Below the pieces are notes generated by a model that had not been told where the DNA came from, did not search any database, and saw only the letters and a program-made list of their open reading frames with translations. Of a DNA stretch of 64,000 nt, positions 33,042 through 44,489 are shown piece after piece. The first letter of the stretch is position 1. Each line of letters begins with the position of its first letter. A program made the position numbers and the translations under genes. Source of the stretch: Sanguinoderma infundibulare (taxonomy: Eukaryota; Basidiomycota; Agaricomycetes; Polyporales; Polyporaceae); assembly GCA_032821775.1 (NCBI GenBank), contig JAVLRN010000007.1, positions 1,736,001 to 1,800,000 on the forward strand, read 5' to 3'.

Positions 33042-35393
33042 TCACGCCCGAGCACGCAAAGCAGCCCAGTCCTCCAGCCAAGAGGTCACGAAAACGATGA
33101 TGTCCTCGTGGATCATCTGGATCTGCGGCGGCTCCTCGAGCAGGTCGCTCCGCCCGTTCTCGTCCCAGTGGTGCACGCCGCCGCGGATGACCTTGAAGGG
33201 ACGTAGGATGGTGTCTTCCCTCTTGCGCGCGTAGTCGCTGTGCGGAGTCACTGGCCTCCATGGGTCGACTGGAGAGAGGTGAGGCCATGAATCGGGAAAG
33301 GCTGAGGTGCAACGTACCTTCGCCGTCGATGATGGCCAAGCGGTCGGCCTCGATGTCAAAGTCCCCGAGCTCATTCACAACAGTGATGTTTGGGAACGCG
33401 GGGACGGTAAAGTGTTTGCCTGGGGGGTATGCCTGCCGACAGATCTTGGACTCGTATTCGAGTGTCAGCAGGCGTGAGACGATGCGTGGGTGGCCCTTGG
33501 GCGGAGCAGTCTACAACGTGACAGCATCAGACTAATTGTCGCCTGAATAAGAAGAGCTTCGGACGGACCGAGAAGTATCCCCACTCAGTGCAAACCTGGA
33601 AGAGCCAAAGTCTCCAGACCTGGTCGAGGCCATCATCAAGAAACTTCGAGTCGTCATAGGTGCCAAAGCACTAGGTTTCATGTTCAACGTGCGGCTCCTG
33701 ACGAACGAAGAGAGCACGACAGACCTCTTCAACTGCACCATTGGGGCAAAGCGAGACGTAGTTCTGATATGTGTCGCTTTGTCAGTCATACTGCTACAAA
33801 GCCCATGATCTAGCTGAACACCGACCTGCTTAATGTACCGCGCGTAGTTGTATACAGGCACAAGGACCATAAGATCCTCCGCAATGGTGACCATATCCGT
33901 GCCCTCGTCGAACGACATAAATTCCATATCAGGGTCGCGAACGAACTTCCCATCCAACGCCGCACAGAAGTCAGCCCAGCCCGTAGTGCCCACCTCCGGG
34001 TCCCAGTTACGGCCCTGCCAGTGACCGAGGGGGCTCTACAGATATCAGGTGGCCGCGCATCCGTCGTCAGCGCACACGCGTGATCGGCGACCCACGCAGT
34101 ACACGGACATACCTCCAAGACAGAAACGAAGTCCTCGTTGTGCTTGAGGCCAGCAAGGCCGAAGAGCGCCTTGATAGGCCTGCCAGTGATCGGGTTGCCG
34201 AGCAGCGAATCGACGATCTCGACGGTAAGCTGGATGTTGCCTGAGCACTTGAGGTCGGCGGAACGCCGGATGATCTCCATATACTCCCAGTTCTCCAAGC
34301 TCGCGTGGGTGACGCCTGAGGGAATGAGATGATTAGTACGAATGGCGATGCAGACGTCTGAGCGAATGCAGACGTACCGCTGGAAGCAATAGCACCCCAT
34401 ACGAGTTCGGGATAGAGAACTTTCATATGCGCGGCGCGAGCGCCGGCATACGAGCCCTGAAGCCAACAACCGTGAGCCCGGCACGACGACAGTTTGAAGA
34501 TATATATGCATACGCCATAGTAGATCCAGGGGTGGTTAGGCGCGGTCAAGTCCTCGCCGACGCCTTCGAACTTCACGTTTGCCATGAAGTTCGCCGAGTC
34601 CGCGGCAGACTGGGCATTGTTCAGGAACCTTCGCGACGCGACACGTTGAGCACGCAAAAGCCTGTGCCATTTTTACATGAACAAAAGAACGAACTCACCG
34701 AAGGGAGTCCGTCGTCAAGTTCTTCACAGGCAACGAGTCGCCTACGTAGCAGCCTATCCTTCAGCCTCTCTCGAACCCCGCTCACCACGCTCTGGTCACC
34801 CACCATAATACCTGGCCCCGCAGAAATCAGCTCAAACCCTACACGCCGTCTCCAGAACGCACGCCGTCTCCAGAACGCACGCCGACCGCACACACGCACC
34901 TATGCTCCAGCACAACGCCCACGCCGCCCGTCGCCCTCGCCAATATCTCCGCAATGCCCGTGTCCAAGAACCCGAGCCTGTCCTCCCCGCTCGTCTCCCC
35001 GCCGTCGATGACGAACACGGGGGTGTTCGGCCCAGGGACGTAGTGCCTCGTATTGATCCAGTACCGCTGCCTCCACGTCTCCGTCTCCGCTCCATGCGCG
35101 AAGTGATCGAGCGGCTGCTCGAACCAGTGTTCCACGAACCTCCTCCTCAATCTCTCCAACTCGTTCCCGGTTTCCCGCGCATAATCATCGTCTTCTGCTC
35201 CGTCCTGGACGAGGAGTGATTGGGAGCGAGCCTGTGCCTGAGCCTGCGCGCGGGCGTTCTGGAGTTTCCAGAGGTTGACCGCCTGGGGGCCGAGGACGCG
35301 GATCTGGTCAGAGATGCCTAGACCGACACCGGCGCAGAGAGCAAGTTCGGCGTAGAGCCCGAGAAGGGCGAGGGCTGCCCGCCCTTTCACCAT
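33042..35393 (-). CDS. Secreted serine peptidase, family S28 (Pro-X carboxypeptidase/DPP2 type)
   Basis: The N-terminus MVKGRAALALLGLYAELALC looks like a signal peptide. A conserved opening FVEHWFEQPLDHF follows, then RYWINTRHYVPGPNTPVFVI and VGVVLEHR. An 8-nt microexon at 34804-34811 completes EHRYYGDSLPVKNLTTDSLR. The nucleophile Ser lies in YYGGSYAGARAAHMK. The later Asp lies in DPWRPVTPHSDYA and the His in RGGVHHWDENG. These are the three S28 triad positions. The gene has about ten introns, and the C-terminus is WLEDWAALRARA. S28 enzymes cleave after proline in acidic compartments or outside the cell. Confidence 0.9.
34804..34811 (-). other. 8-nt microexon of the S28 peptidase
   Basis: Exon GTATTATG between acceptor ggggccag and donor gtgggtg. 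It joins CATAG upstream and GCGACTCG downstream to read HRYYGDS, the invariant S28 motif. Confidence 0.85.
34843..34884. repeat. 18-bp tandem repeat, 2.3 copies
   Basis: ACGCCGTCTCCAGAACGC occurs exactly twice (34843-34860, 34861-34878), followed by a partial third copy. It lies in the 88-nt intron just before the S28 microexon. Confidence 0.9.
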
Positions 35394-35921
35394 GCTTGTT
35401 CGAGATCGTGGTCGAGGTCGAAGTCGAGGTGGACGGGTGACGCGATTAGTGGACGCAAGTTCACACCGGAAGCACCGCGTTCGCGGACCGCGGCGTCGAC
35501 GTGGGACGCGTCCATCACGTGTGCGAGCTCGTTTTGGTTGCAAAGAACCGTGGACGCGATGAGAAAGGGCCCCAGTATTAACCATAGGCAGGGAAACAAA
35601 GCTACAGGGATGGCGTCATTCGCGAGAAGACTACGGTAACAGACTAGGGATACGGCAACCGCATGCGCCGCTACATGTACTGCTGCAGTGCTATTACATA
35701 CCATTACATGGATACACAATCATCCGAGGACGACGCCCGACGCACTCGTACACGGTACAGTATTGTGATATGAATGCAGGGAGTCGCGAATAAGTAAACA
35801 TGGCAGGAATGATGAAGTTCGAAAAATATGACAGGGACACCAGGCAGGAATATGAATTGGGACTCGATCGTACATTAGCGTCGTACCCAGCATGCAGGCC
35901 TACATAGAAAGGGGATCGGGT
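35394..35921. other. Intergenic region
   Basis: About 530 bp between the S28 start and the MYND gene stop. No gene or motif recognised. Confidence 0.4.
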
Positions 35922-37423
35922 TCACTCCGACGAGGGCTTCACACAAACGCGTTTGTGCTCCTCCCAGTCGAGCCGCTGGTGCTCCGGAGAGCAGTACTTG
36001 ACCAGCTTGCACCGGCTGCACACTAAGCCCGGAAAGGCGCGGTCGCTCCGCGACGGCGAGCCCTCCTCGCTCGCTTCGCTGCCCTCGATGCTCCCCTCGC
36101 TGCTGCCCTCGGAGACAGAGCTCGCCGGGGGCGTGTCGTCCGAGAAGCAGACGTCGCATTCGATCCAGTTGCACATCTCCTTCGGGCGCGCCTTCCTGCC
36201 GTACCGATACCGGATTTTGCGGCGTACACTCTTGGACATGGGGGAAAGTACGGAAGCGGTCTCTGGGCCCTTCTTTGGGAAGCGGATGAGCTCGCAACAG
36301 TTGTCTGTGCAGCCGGGGTTGGGACAGCCGGAGGGGAAGTCGTGGTAGATGTCCTTGGCGGGGACGAAGGAAGGGTGGGCGAAGAAGATCTGGGAGTAGG
36401 ACATGGTCTGGTGGGAGAAGAGGACGATGAACGGTGGCCGTTTCTCGTGCAATATAGCGCGTAGTGTGAGATCGATTTGTGGGAAGCAGGGTGTTCGGCG
36501 ATCGAGTGCGTTGTTGAGTAGGATGTCTATAAACTGAGGTCAATAACGGTTCATGGTAGTCCAGCGCTATCTTCAATCGCAGCTTGCGGCCCTCCGACAG
36601 GTCGGAGAAGGGACTTGGGCTGGGGGACAAGGAGCAAAACAGCATCAAAGCCTAGTGGCCGAAGCTTCCCATCGTTGTCAATGGGGACAAAGATCTCAGA
36701 GAAAAAATGGCGCGATGGTCGGGCGGCCGGAAACGAAGGCCATGAAACGGGCTGGTTCCCAAGATGCAAAAAGTGAGACTCACAATCGTGATTAATCTTT
36801 TGCTCCACGCTCGGTTTGCAGTAGCCTCCTGCGGAATTCTGGCAAACGTACTTGAAGTACTCGGCGACCTGGTCCATTTCGTTGCGCTTGAGATCGGTTA
36901 CAATGACAAAGATGTCGTCGCAGCCGCGGTCGTGCATGCCGCGGAGGAGCATAAGTTCGGGGAGCTGCAGGGGCGGGAAAATGACAAGGTCGCGTCAGTC
37001 GGGGATTGGGCGCGGGGACTTGGGGTTCGCGAGCGAAGGAAGATGACAGACCATGCTAAAAATGACAGGCATCATAGTGAGCCGCTTCATGGAGCGGTGG
37101 TGATAGACATGTGTGACCCAGGTGCGGTCGAGGGGTATGAGGCGGCCGGTGTCGACGGTGCGGGTAAAGATGTTCTCGGGAACGAAGACGCCCTTGTTCC
37201 AGAGGAGAAGCTGGTCGCGGCGGGAGATGTGGGTGTTGGCGTTGGCAGTGTGCTTGCGCTCGCGGAGGCGCTGAAACCAGTCGTGGTAGGAGTCGGGTCG
37301 ATGGGGGCGTTCGAGCCATTTGTCGATGAGCATGTCGGTAGCGTCGTTGTCGAGCTTCTGGCAGACGAGCTCGCTCATGGCGAGGCTGGGGGGGATGAAC
37401 TTGGAGTAGTGTCGCGCGGGCAT
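35922..37423 (-). CDS. MYND-type zinc-finger protein
   Basis: Starts MPARHYSKFIPPSLAMSELV. The N-terminal part contains LERPHRPDSYHDWFQRLRER, a helical YHDWFQ-rich region, and DIFVIVTDLKRNEMDQVAEY. Later exons read FIDILLNNALDRRTPCF and CELIRFPKKGPETASVLSPM. The C-terminal MYND zinc finger runs from CNWIECDVC through a Ser/Glu-rich insert to CSRCKLVKYCSPEHQRLDWE and HKRVC. MYND domains bind proline-rich peptides. No SET or other catalytic domain is visible, so the specific role is unknown. Introns near 36560-36780 are only partly resolved. Confidence 0.78.
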
Positions 37424-38690
37424 GGCTGCGCGCGGGGGCGGGGAGAGCGGGCGAGAGAGGGGAGGAGGGTCGAGCGAGCAGGAAATGTGAAGGTGGAGGC
37501 CAGAGACAGGCGAAGCGTCTTGGTCGAGCGTGACACTAGTACTGAAACTGAAAGGAGCCGGCACTGAGCCCAGCGCAAGACAGGCGCCGTCGGACGCGAA
37601 AGAGCCCGCCCTAAACTGGGTCCGCTTCTGCGACCGCGGACTGGGACGCGTCGTTGCTGCAGCGATGACCATCCTAGGGTGCAATAGCGTGTGCCAGTGT
37701 CCGCTCTCGGCCTCTTCTGCCCTCCAGCCTATATATGCAGTCCACTAGGCCCATCGTCTTTTCCAGCAGGCGGGCCCAGCATTCCTCGCACAGCCTTTGT
37801 CCACCACGAGAACGAAGGCAAAGTTCCCCTGGACAGCCTACTTTCCCCGATGCGGTGCTCGTGCTGCTTTATTATATACGCACCTGCTGCAGCAACTCTC
37901 ACGCTCGCAGGTCCGTCCGACATATCTCGCTCGGGCAACATTAACTGTTTTTCCAGATAGGTCAGCTTCTCTGCAAGTTGAACGCACGGACTAGAATGCA
38001 CCTCTTCTGCCTCTTTATCTTCTCCAAGGTGCGCATATGGCAACGTGTCACACTAGTGTCGCTCTGCTATTCTGTCAACCGCTTTTTCTGCCCTCCTCGT
38101 GTCGTTCCCTGTCGCTCCTCGCTCCGTAGGCGCTCACCGTATTAGGTTCACGCCAACCTGTGAGCCCCCCTCAAACTCGATGCCCACCCTCATCTACCCG
38201 TAGCTTTCGCAATCTCCAACTCGTCAACGCCTCCTCCGTATATGCTTTCACGGTGCTATTGGCTGCTCGTCCTTCTTGGGGGCATCTGGGAAATTGGGTG
38301 CGTCGGACTGATTCCGTCTCTGAGTTGCGCTTCTGGACGTCTGTGGTCTACAAAGGCGGTACCACAGGTATTAGAACGCCTTCTCCGCGTTGCCTGTTAT
38401 TGACACACCTGATAATCCTCGACGGCAGCCAAACGGCAGCGCTAGTATTATTAGCTTCGAACGCCATCAAAAGTTCGTCAGCCATAAGTATGTCATATCG
38501 TTTTGGTCTCGACTTCATTCATTCACTTTAGTTCCAGCCCCCAAAGCCGGTCTTCTGTCATTACATTGACTCGGACCTCAAGAGCGTGGCTGACTGTCAC
38601 AATATATCGGCTACGGTGATATGCAAGGGTTTCCCCGCACCTTCACCTTCCGATCCTGGCCTCCGAATATCTGAATACCAAGTCTTCTGG
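37424..38690. other. Intergenic stretch upstream of the MYND gene, no assigned gene
   Basis: Several open frames exist, for example a minus-strand 104-codon frame at 37729-38043 (EKLTYLEKQLMLPERDMSDG) and plus-strand frames from 38160. None has a recognisable domain. A CTATATATGCAG sequence at about 37731 could serve as a TATA element, but its target is unclear. Confidence 0.35.
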
Positions 38691-39381
38691 CGTGTTCAGT
38701 CTTCTCCCTTCTCTAACCTTCGCCCTGCAGCATCCAATTCGGTGGCACCGTCGGCCTGTCTAACTGTCCTGAAGCACCGCACCTGGCCGTCTTCGCTGGG
38801 CGTCCTGGACTCCTGGCACCACCGCCCCTTCGTCCCTGCACCCTCTCCCCGCAACTACCGGCACAGCCGATGCCATCCTCCCCTGGACGCAAGACGTGGG
38901 ATTGTTCGCACAATGTATCATCCCACTCCGCGGCGTGCATACAATCGACACCCAGGCGGCGATTGACCCTTCTGTGACGGGGATACCTTGGCGCAATCCA
39001 CTCCCAGTTCTGCTTGGAGGTACGCCCAGGGTACGCCTGCAGCAACAGTTATATCCTCGCTTTTTCGCAAAGGGCGAATACCAGCTTATGAGCGGCTTTT
39101 CTGGGCGACCATCGACATCAAGCAGTTTTCAAGGCACGATATACTCAGGGCGACCCACATACAGCGCAGTACAGCGTCAGGCGAGGCCTTCTCTGCAACC
39201 AAGGACGTGTTCAGAATCCGCCTCGGACGCTTTCATCGCCTGACACCGTCGGACCGCGTGTGCGTGGAAGTCGTAAGTATATTGGTTCGCGGAACTGCCT
39301 CTCGCTGCTCATGATCACGCATGCTCTTCATTATCTTTCTCACCCTTCTAGCGCTCTCTTTCTTGGTTTGTACACTAGGAC
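38691..39381 (+). CDS. Possible multi-exon gene of unknown function
   Basis: Not recognised. A plus-strand frame reads DAILPWTQDVGLFAQCIIPL, then HTIDTQAAIDPSVTGIPWRN. After a presumed splice in 39020-39060 another reads KGRIPAYERLFWATIDIKQF through FRIRLGRFHRLTPSDRVCVE. A good donor (gtaagtat at about 39274) and a pyrimidine-rich acceptor (ending cttctag at about 39351) would join it to RSLSWFVH and a stop at about 39379. The composition looks protein-like and the splice sites are reasonable, but the start, the upstream exons and any family remain unknown. Non-coding transcription or a relic is possible. Confidence 0.3.
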
Positions 39382-39536
39382 ACGACCACCCCCTGAGGAC
39401 GGCAATGTACAACCACACCTAGAAATGTATTTATCTTAGCAGTGTGGTACAGAGGAGTACACGCCCTATGCCTCAGAACTTCCCCTAAAACAACATCCAT
39501 ATCCCGCATGCAGCGTACTGCAGGTACCTCCTACGC

Positions 39537-40835
39537 CTATTGAACACGAAGAACTTGCCGACCTAGCGCCTCGACCCTGCGTTGAATGACGGCTGTCACG
39601 GCACTCCTCACCCTCTCAACCTCGACTACCCGTTGAGGGTATTCTTTCCCCAACGCCTTGGCCACGTCGCCCACCGCCTGGGCGATGGGCTTGCCAAGCC
39701 ACCCCTGCTCCACAACAGAGGCGCTGCGAAGCTCCTGCTGAGGTCTGGCAAGATCTGCTAAGCCTCCGGAACGGCTTTTGGGAGCTTCGGATACATGCTT
39801 CTCCTGGACAAGCGTAGCCAGCGTATCCTGGATTTCCCGAGTTGGCACTGGTTCACCAAATGTGACGCTCAGCGCGGCACCAGGCCGCGGGAGGAAGTTG
39901 TAGGGGAAAGGACGACCCTCTGGCATAAGCTTTTCAAAGCCTAGAAATGGTGACAGTCAGGCGACGTATGCATCTTAGCCACAGGAAGGACGCACCCGTC
40001 AGCCACATGGGTATGATGACGGGAGGCCTTTGGGCCTCCATCATTATTCGACCACTGGCTCTGATGATTAGAGTGCTTTTGACATGGGGAGGATGTGACT
40101 CACATTCCCCACTTGAACCGGATGAGTTTCGCAACACCGGGCTTCGTGGTGTCGTTCGACTCCTGGTTCACCTTGCCCTCGCCGAAGAGATGTATCTGAC
40201 AGTCGCGGAGCGTAAGCCGTTGTAAGCCTCTCGAGGCGACGCACGTCCGCACCCATTCTCCGCGGTTCAGTTTTTGAATGGCCTCGTCGACGGCGGGTTG
40301 GAATATGCCACTCCCGCGGAAGGTTTCGATGACCTGACCGTAGCGGAAGAACGTGGAGAAGACACTATCTGACGGGCGCAAGCGACACCCGTATTCATGA
40401 GTATACCCGCGGGTGCACACGCGGACAAAGGACGCACGGATTCGTGAACATGATGTCGGCGGCGCCGAGCGTCCACCGGGTTCTGCGAGAGTCTCGGTAG
40501 AAGCGCGTCGGCAGGACTCCCCACACGACCGGGTCATCTAGTCTGTTCCTTTGTTGAATCCGACCTCCCGCTCTATGACTGACCAGCGTAAAACTCACGT
40601 AGATATATGGTTGGACACTGACGTGGTCCAAGCAGTTGAGCATGCGAAGAGAGAAATGTCTGACTGCAGACGCACTGGTAACGATGCCCCTTCCACGATT
40701 CCGCTCCTCATCCTCCAGTGCCTTCAACAGGTTGTCCAGGCCATTGACGGTCACCGAGGAGCAGAAGCCTAGCTTCAAGAGCGCCTTGCTACCGAGCCCG
40801 ACCGCGCTGACCGTCATCTTCGAGAGGAAGCCCAT
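39537..40835 (-). CDS. TAZ1: Tafazzin-like cardiolipin transacylase
   Basis: Mitochondrial 1-acyl-lysophospholipid acyltransferase that remodels cardiolipin. It starts MGFLSKMTVSAVGLGSKALL, then VTVNGLDNLLKALEDE. A 19-nt microexon at 40599-40617 restores VTMSNHISTLDDPVVWG, which holds the HX4D catalytic motif. Following blocks are WTLGAADIMFTNPVFSTFFR, HIFGEGKVNQ, KPGVAKLIRFKWGMGRIIME and PPVIIPMWLTGFEKLMPEGR. A C-terminal region of about 110 residues follows (SVTFGEPVPTREIQ onward) with a helical end. A further 5' exon upstream of 40835 is possible because the intervening sequence is open in several frames. The gene is divergent from the IPC synthase. Confidence 0.9.
40599..40617 (-). other. 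19-nt microexon of tafazzin
   Basis: Exon TGTCCAACCATATATCTAC between acceptor gaccacgtcag and donor gtgagttt. Joined to flanking exons it encodes MSNHIST, with the catalytic His of the HX4D motif. Reading through instead gives an uninterpretable peptide. Confidence 0.85.
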
Positions 40836-41663
40836 CCCCGGGCTTCACTAGCACCCCTAGAGACAAGCTAGTAGAGTAGTGTCAGCGAGTGTTAGAGGGT
40901 GAGAGGACGGAGACGCGAGCTTCGAGGTCGTGGCGGGCGTTGAGTACATAAAACGTGCGGCGCGTCTCCGCCCAAGTCGGACTCGGACTCGGCCGCGCGG
41001 ACGCGCGCCTCCGCCGCGTCGTCCGTCTTCCGCTTCCGTCACCGCTCGCCCGTCGTCCCACTCGGTGACGGTCGTCGTGTCCAGCTTCAACCGTCGCGGC
41101 CGACTCTCTGCACTTGCGCGGCCCACCTGACGTCCCCCCTCCATTTCCCCAACGCTCCGACACTCACACCCACGCATCCGAGGCAACTATTCACGGTGGT
41201 CGGGCATTGGGCTGGTCGGAATTGGCATCCTGGTTGAGGTACGTATGTTACACACGGTCATCTTGGGCTTTCCTTCTGTCTCGATGTCGAGGTCTTTCGA
41301 CGGCTTTGCGCCGCCTTAGCTGCGAATGATTCTCCTGTCACTTTTGGCTGTGTAACTCACGAGTTACGTTGCCTCGGACGGGCACGTTTCGGACATGCTT
41401 TTTTCGATCTCCAGCCATTTCGTTCGGCTGCGTGGTCCTTGCAAACGGAAGGGCGTTTTTGCACTGGCAAGTGCGATTCTACCTCCCCGTCCCCGTCATC
41501 GAGTGCGCGACTATTGCGTTACGGTTTGAGCCTCTCTTTAAAGGACACATTTGCGAGTGTGGCGTTACGCTGAAAGCAGTTGACTGAACCTAGCAAATTA
41601 ACTCTTGTGGAGCATGTTAGCCAGCGAGCACTAGCTGATGTCCTACCACCCACAGGTCCTACC
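40836..41663. other. Divergent promoter region of tafazzin and IPC synthase
   Basis: About 830 bp between two divergent starts. GC-rich overlapping frames at 40857-41186 lack motifs and probably represent 5' UTR or promoter. No clear TATA was noted. Confidence 0.4.
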
Positions 41664-43082
41664 ATGTCTCTTCGGATCGCATTCATACAGCCCTTGAGAC
41701 GGACAGGCGCCGCGTTCGTCGCAGCCGTCGGGCGGTTAGACAAGTCGCTGTCGCCGAGCGATTCCATCAACCGTCTACGCCAGCATAATTTCACCTTCTC
41801 CGACTCGGCGTACCTCTTCCACATCTCTCTCGCATCATTCTGGTTGTACATCATGGACGTCCCGTTCCTGTTCAAGCTCATGATACCCGTACTCTACACC
41901 GTAGCGCTCCTCATACCCTTCACGTCCCAGTTTTTCCTGCCTGCGACCCCCATATTCCTCTACCTCCTCAGCTTCTTCGCCTCAAAATACATCCCTACCG
42001 AGTATCGTCCCACTCCCTCTGTCGTCCTGCTACCAACATTGGAGTCCGTGCTGTACGGGGCAAACGTCTCCGATATCCTGACGCGATTCACCCACCCCAT
42101 CCTCGACATCCTCGCATGGGTCCCGTACGGGGTTGGCCATTACGTTATCCCCTTCATTGTCGCGGCATTCCTCTGGCTATTCCGTCCCAAGGAGTCTCTC
42201 CACTATTGGGCTCGCGCGTTCGGCTTCATGAACCTGACAGGCGTGCTCATCCAGCTCGTCTTCCCTTGCGCTGCACCCTGGTACGAGCTCATTTATGGCC
42301 TCACCCCAGCCGACTACTCAATTCGCGGCTCACCCGGTGGTCTCGCACGGATCGACCGGCTCTTCCACTCCAACGGTTATACGGCCGCGTTCTCGAACTC
42401 CCCCCTCGTATTTGGTGCGTTTCCCTCGCTCCACGCGGCGTCCGCAACGATGGAGGCGCTCTTCATGTCGCACTTCTTCCCGCACACCACCAAGGGCGTC
42501 TTCGGCTACGCAGCGGTCCTGTACTGGGCGACGATGTACCTCACGCACCACTACCTCGTCGACGTCGTCGGCGGCTCCTGCCTCGCCGTCGCCTTCTTCT
42601 ACCTCATGATGCCCGAGGAGCTCAAGAGCCCCGCAGCCGCGACGTCCCCACCGGGCGGCCTCGGCGCGTCCACGTACCGGTCCAAGTACGAGATCTACGA
42701 CCTTGAGCAGCCGCGCAGGCGCGCGGGGCGCGGGACCAACAGCGCGATCATGCGCGACGCGGAGGCGTTCGACCTCGAGGAGCTCTCGGACCGCGAGTCG
42801 GACTCGGAGATGGACATCACGTACCGCTCGCCGGTCGTGCCCGCGCACGAGTCGACGGGCCCGGCGTCGGCGGTGCCGCTCGTGAAGCAGGGCGGAGGTC
42901 GGGCGTCGCCGACGAAGAAGAGCCATAGGCACACGGCGAGCATCGCGAGCCTCATACGGGCGGAGGAGCGGGGCGAGGAGGGGTGGAGCGCGATCGGGGG
43001 TTCGTTTGCGTTCCCACCGACGCCGACGAGGGCGCAAGCGTTAGAGGAGGGCAAGCCTGGTCCGGGGCCGAGGGCGACGTGA
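41664..43082 (+). CDS. AUR1: Inositol phosphorylceramide synthase catalytic subunit (Aur1)
   Basis: Transfers phosphoinositol from PI to ceramide in the Golgi, the essential fungal sphingolipid step and the target of aureobasidin A. A 472-residue frame appears intronless. Hydrophobic segments include FLFKLMIPVLYTVALLIPFT, HYVIPFIVAAFLWLFRP and FGFMNLTGVLIQLVFPCAAP. The lipid-phosphatase-like active site reads FGAFPSLHAASATMEALF and LTHHYLVDVVGGSCLAV, carrying the two catalytic His and Asp. The C-terminus is a long hydrophilic cytosolic tail. The first ATG at 41664 (MSLRIAFIQPLRRTG) is used. Confidence 0.95.
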   Translation: MSLRIAFIQPLRRTGAAFVAAVGRLDKSLSPSDSINRLRQHNFTFSDSAYLFHISLASFWLYIMDVPFLFKLMIPVLYTVALLIPFTSQFFLPATPIFLYLLSFFASKYIPTEYRPTPSVVLLPTLESVLYGANVSDILTRFTHPILDILAWVPYGVGHYVIPFIVAAFLWLFRPKESLHYWARAFGFMNLTGVLIQLVFPCAAPWYELIYGLTPADYSIRGSPGGLARIDRLFHSNGYTAAFSNSPLVFGAFPSLHAASATMEALFMSHFFPHTTKGVFGYAAVLYWATMYLTHHYLVDVVGGSCLAVAFFYLMMPEELKSPAAATSPPGGLGASTYRSKYEIYDLEQPRRRAGRGTNSAIMRDAEAFDLEELSDRESDSEMDITYRSPVVPAHESTGPASAVPLVKQGGGRASPTKKSHRHTASIASLIRAEERGEEGWSAIGGSFAFPPTPTRAQALEEGKPGPGPRAT

Positions 43083-43371
43083 TTTTTGTGTTGGGGTGCT
43101 TCTGAGGGTAGGATGGGGGCTTGCAGGGTGGAATGGAGTGTGCAGTATGTGTATGGGGTTCCGGCGCAGGGCGCGCTCGTTCTTTGTACTATCCTTTTGG
43201 TTGCAATTCTGGGTTACTAGTAGAATTACTGTAATCACACTGCTATGCTACTGAACACTGTAGGATGCGTGCGGGGATCGATGATGTCATCAAGTGATTG
43301 ACCGGACCGCGCACTGGGCTCGCGTTTGACCAGCTCTTCTTCTGGACCACGACTGACGATCCGCCTGCACT

Positions 43372-44489
43372 ATGGCCATGCGATACCTAACATCAAGGCT
43401 CGCACAGCAAGTGAATCAACCACTTCCACAAGGATACTAGCTGCCGTTAGAGCTTATACGACGCTGCTGTTGGATAGATCGACGAAGAGCTCATGAGCTC
43501 CGTCGGGTCCTTCAGCATTGATCAGGTCTGTGTCGTACCCCACTCACGAGAGAGAACTCGGGCTGAAGCAGGGCATCGCATTTCCGATTGGCACAGCTAA
43601 TGGAGCTCGCTGGGCTAGCGTGCGCCCAGACCCTCGCGACAGTTTACGGGAAGGAAAAGTACCCCCGAGTGCTCGTGTGTTGTGGGCCGGGAAACCAGGG
43701 AGGGGACGGTCTGGTTGCTGCGAGACACCTTGGTGCGTCCTCTATCCGAAATCCCAGGAGGGCTTCCTATCGAGACGAGGGCATGCAGGCCTGTTCGGGT
43801 ACAAGCCTACGATCTGGATGCCTAAGGTAGGTTGGGGCTACATACGCTGAGGAACTTCGAACGGCGTCGCTGAGAAATAGGTATATGAGTAGCCCGGGTC
43901 GAAGGACATCTACCAGGTACGTTGTGCCATTACCAATCTCATCCCTAGTTGCCGCACCAAGCCAATCCCCTCCCGATGCCCCGCAGCGTCTCAAGGTCCA
44001 GTGCGACAACATGCACATCCGGACGCTCGCACCCTCCCTAGACGTGCAGTCGCTGAAAGACGCAGTGTCGGCGTCGGACGTCATCCTCGACGCGATCTTC
44101 GGCTTCTCGTTCACACCGCCCGTCCGCACGCCCTTCGACGAGGCGCTCCCCCTCCTCTCCCGGTCGGGGCTGCCGATCGTGTCGGTGGACGTGCCGTCGG
44201 GGTGGAACGTCGACGAGGGCAAAGTCGACGAGCGCGCGCTCGAGCCGGACGCGTTAATCAGCCTGACGGCGCCGAAGGAGGGGGTACGGGCGTACAAGGG
44301 CAGGCATTTCCTTGGTGGGCGATTCGTGCCGAAGTGAGTCGTCGTGTTGCTTCTTGCGTGTGGGGGTTTACGGCTGACTGGTCTGCATGTAGAACACTGG
44401 AGGAAAAGTACCAGCTGAACCTGCCCGAGTACCCTGGCTTTTCGCAGATCGTTGAGCTACCTAGGGCAGAGGACTCGCAGAAATTGTAA
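43372..44489 (+). CDS. NNR1: NAD(P)H-hydrate epimerase (YjeF_N family)
   Basis: Repairs hydrated NAD(P)H by epimerising R- and S-NAD(P)HX so that the dehydratase can act. Exons give [13 protein letters not shown] then [16 protein letters not shown] and [40 protein letters not shown] is the signature GNxGGDG loop. Then [32 protein letters not shown], and [17 protein letters not shown] follow. [20 protein letters not shown] leads to the final exon [20 protein letters not shown]. Introns near 43412, 43526, 43736, 43827 and 44335. The N-terminus may carry a mitochondrial signal. Confidence 0.92.

Noticed and set aside
36764..37567. 267-codon plus-strand open frame over the MYND gene
   Set aside because: Mirror of coding bias on the minus strand; Val/Gly/Glu-rich with no recognisable fold.
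37729..38043. 104-codon minus-strand frame upstream of the MYND gene
   Set aside because: Composition is plausible, but there is no homology signal, partner exon or clear splice link, so it is not called as a gene.
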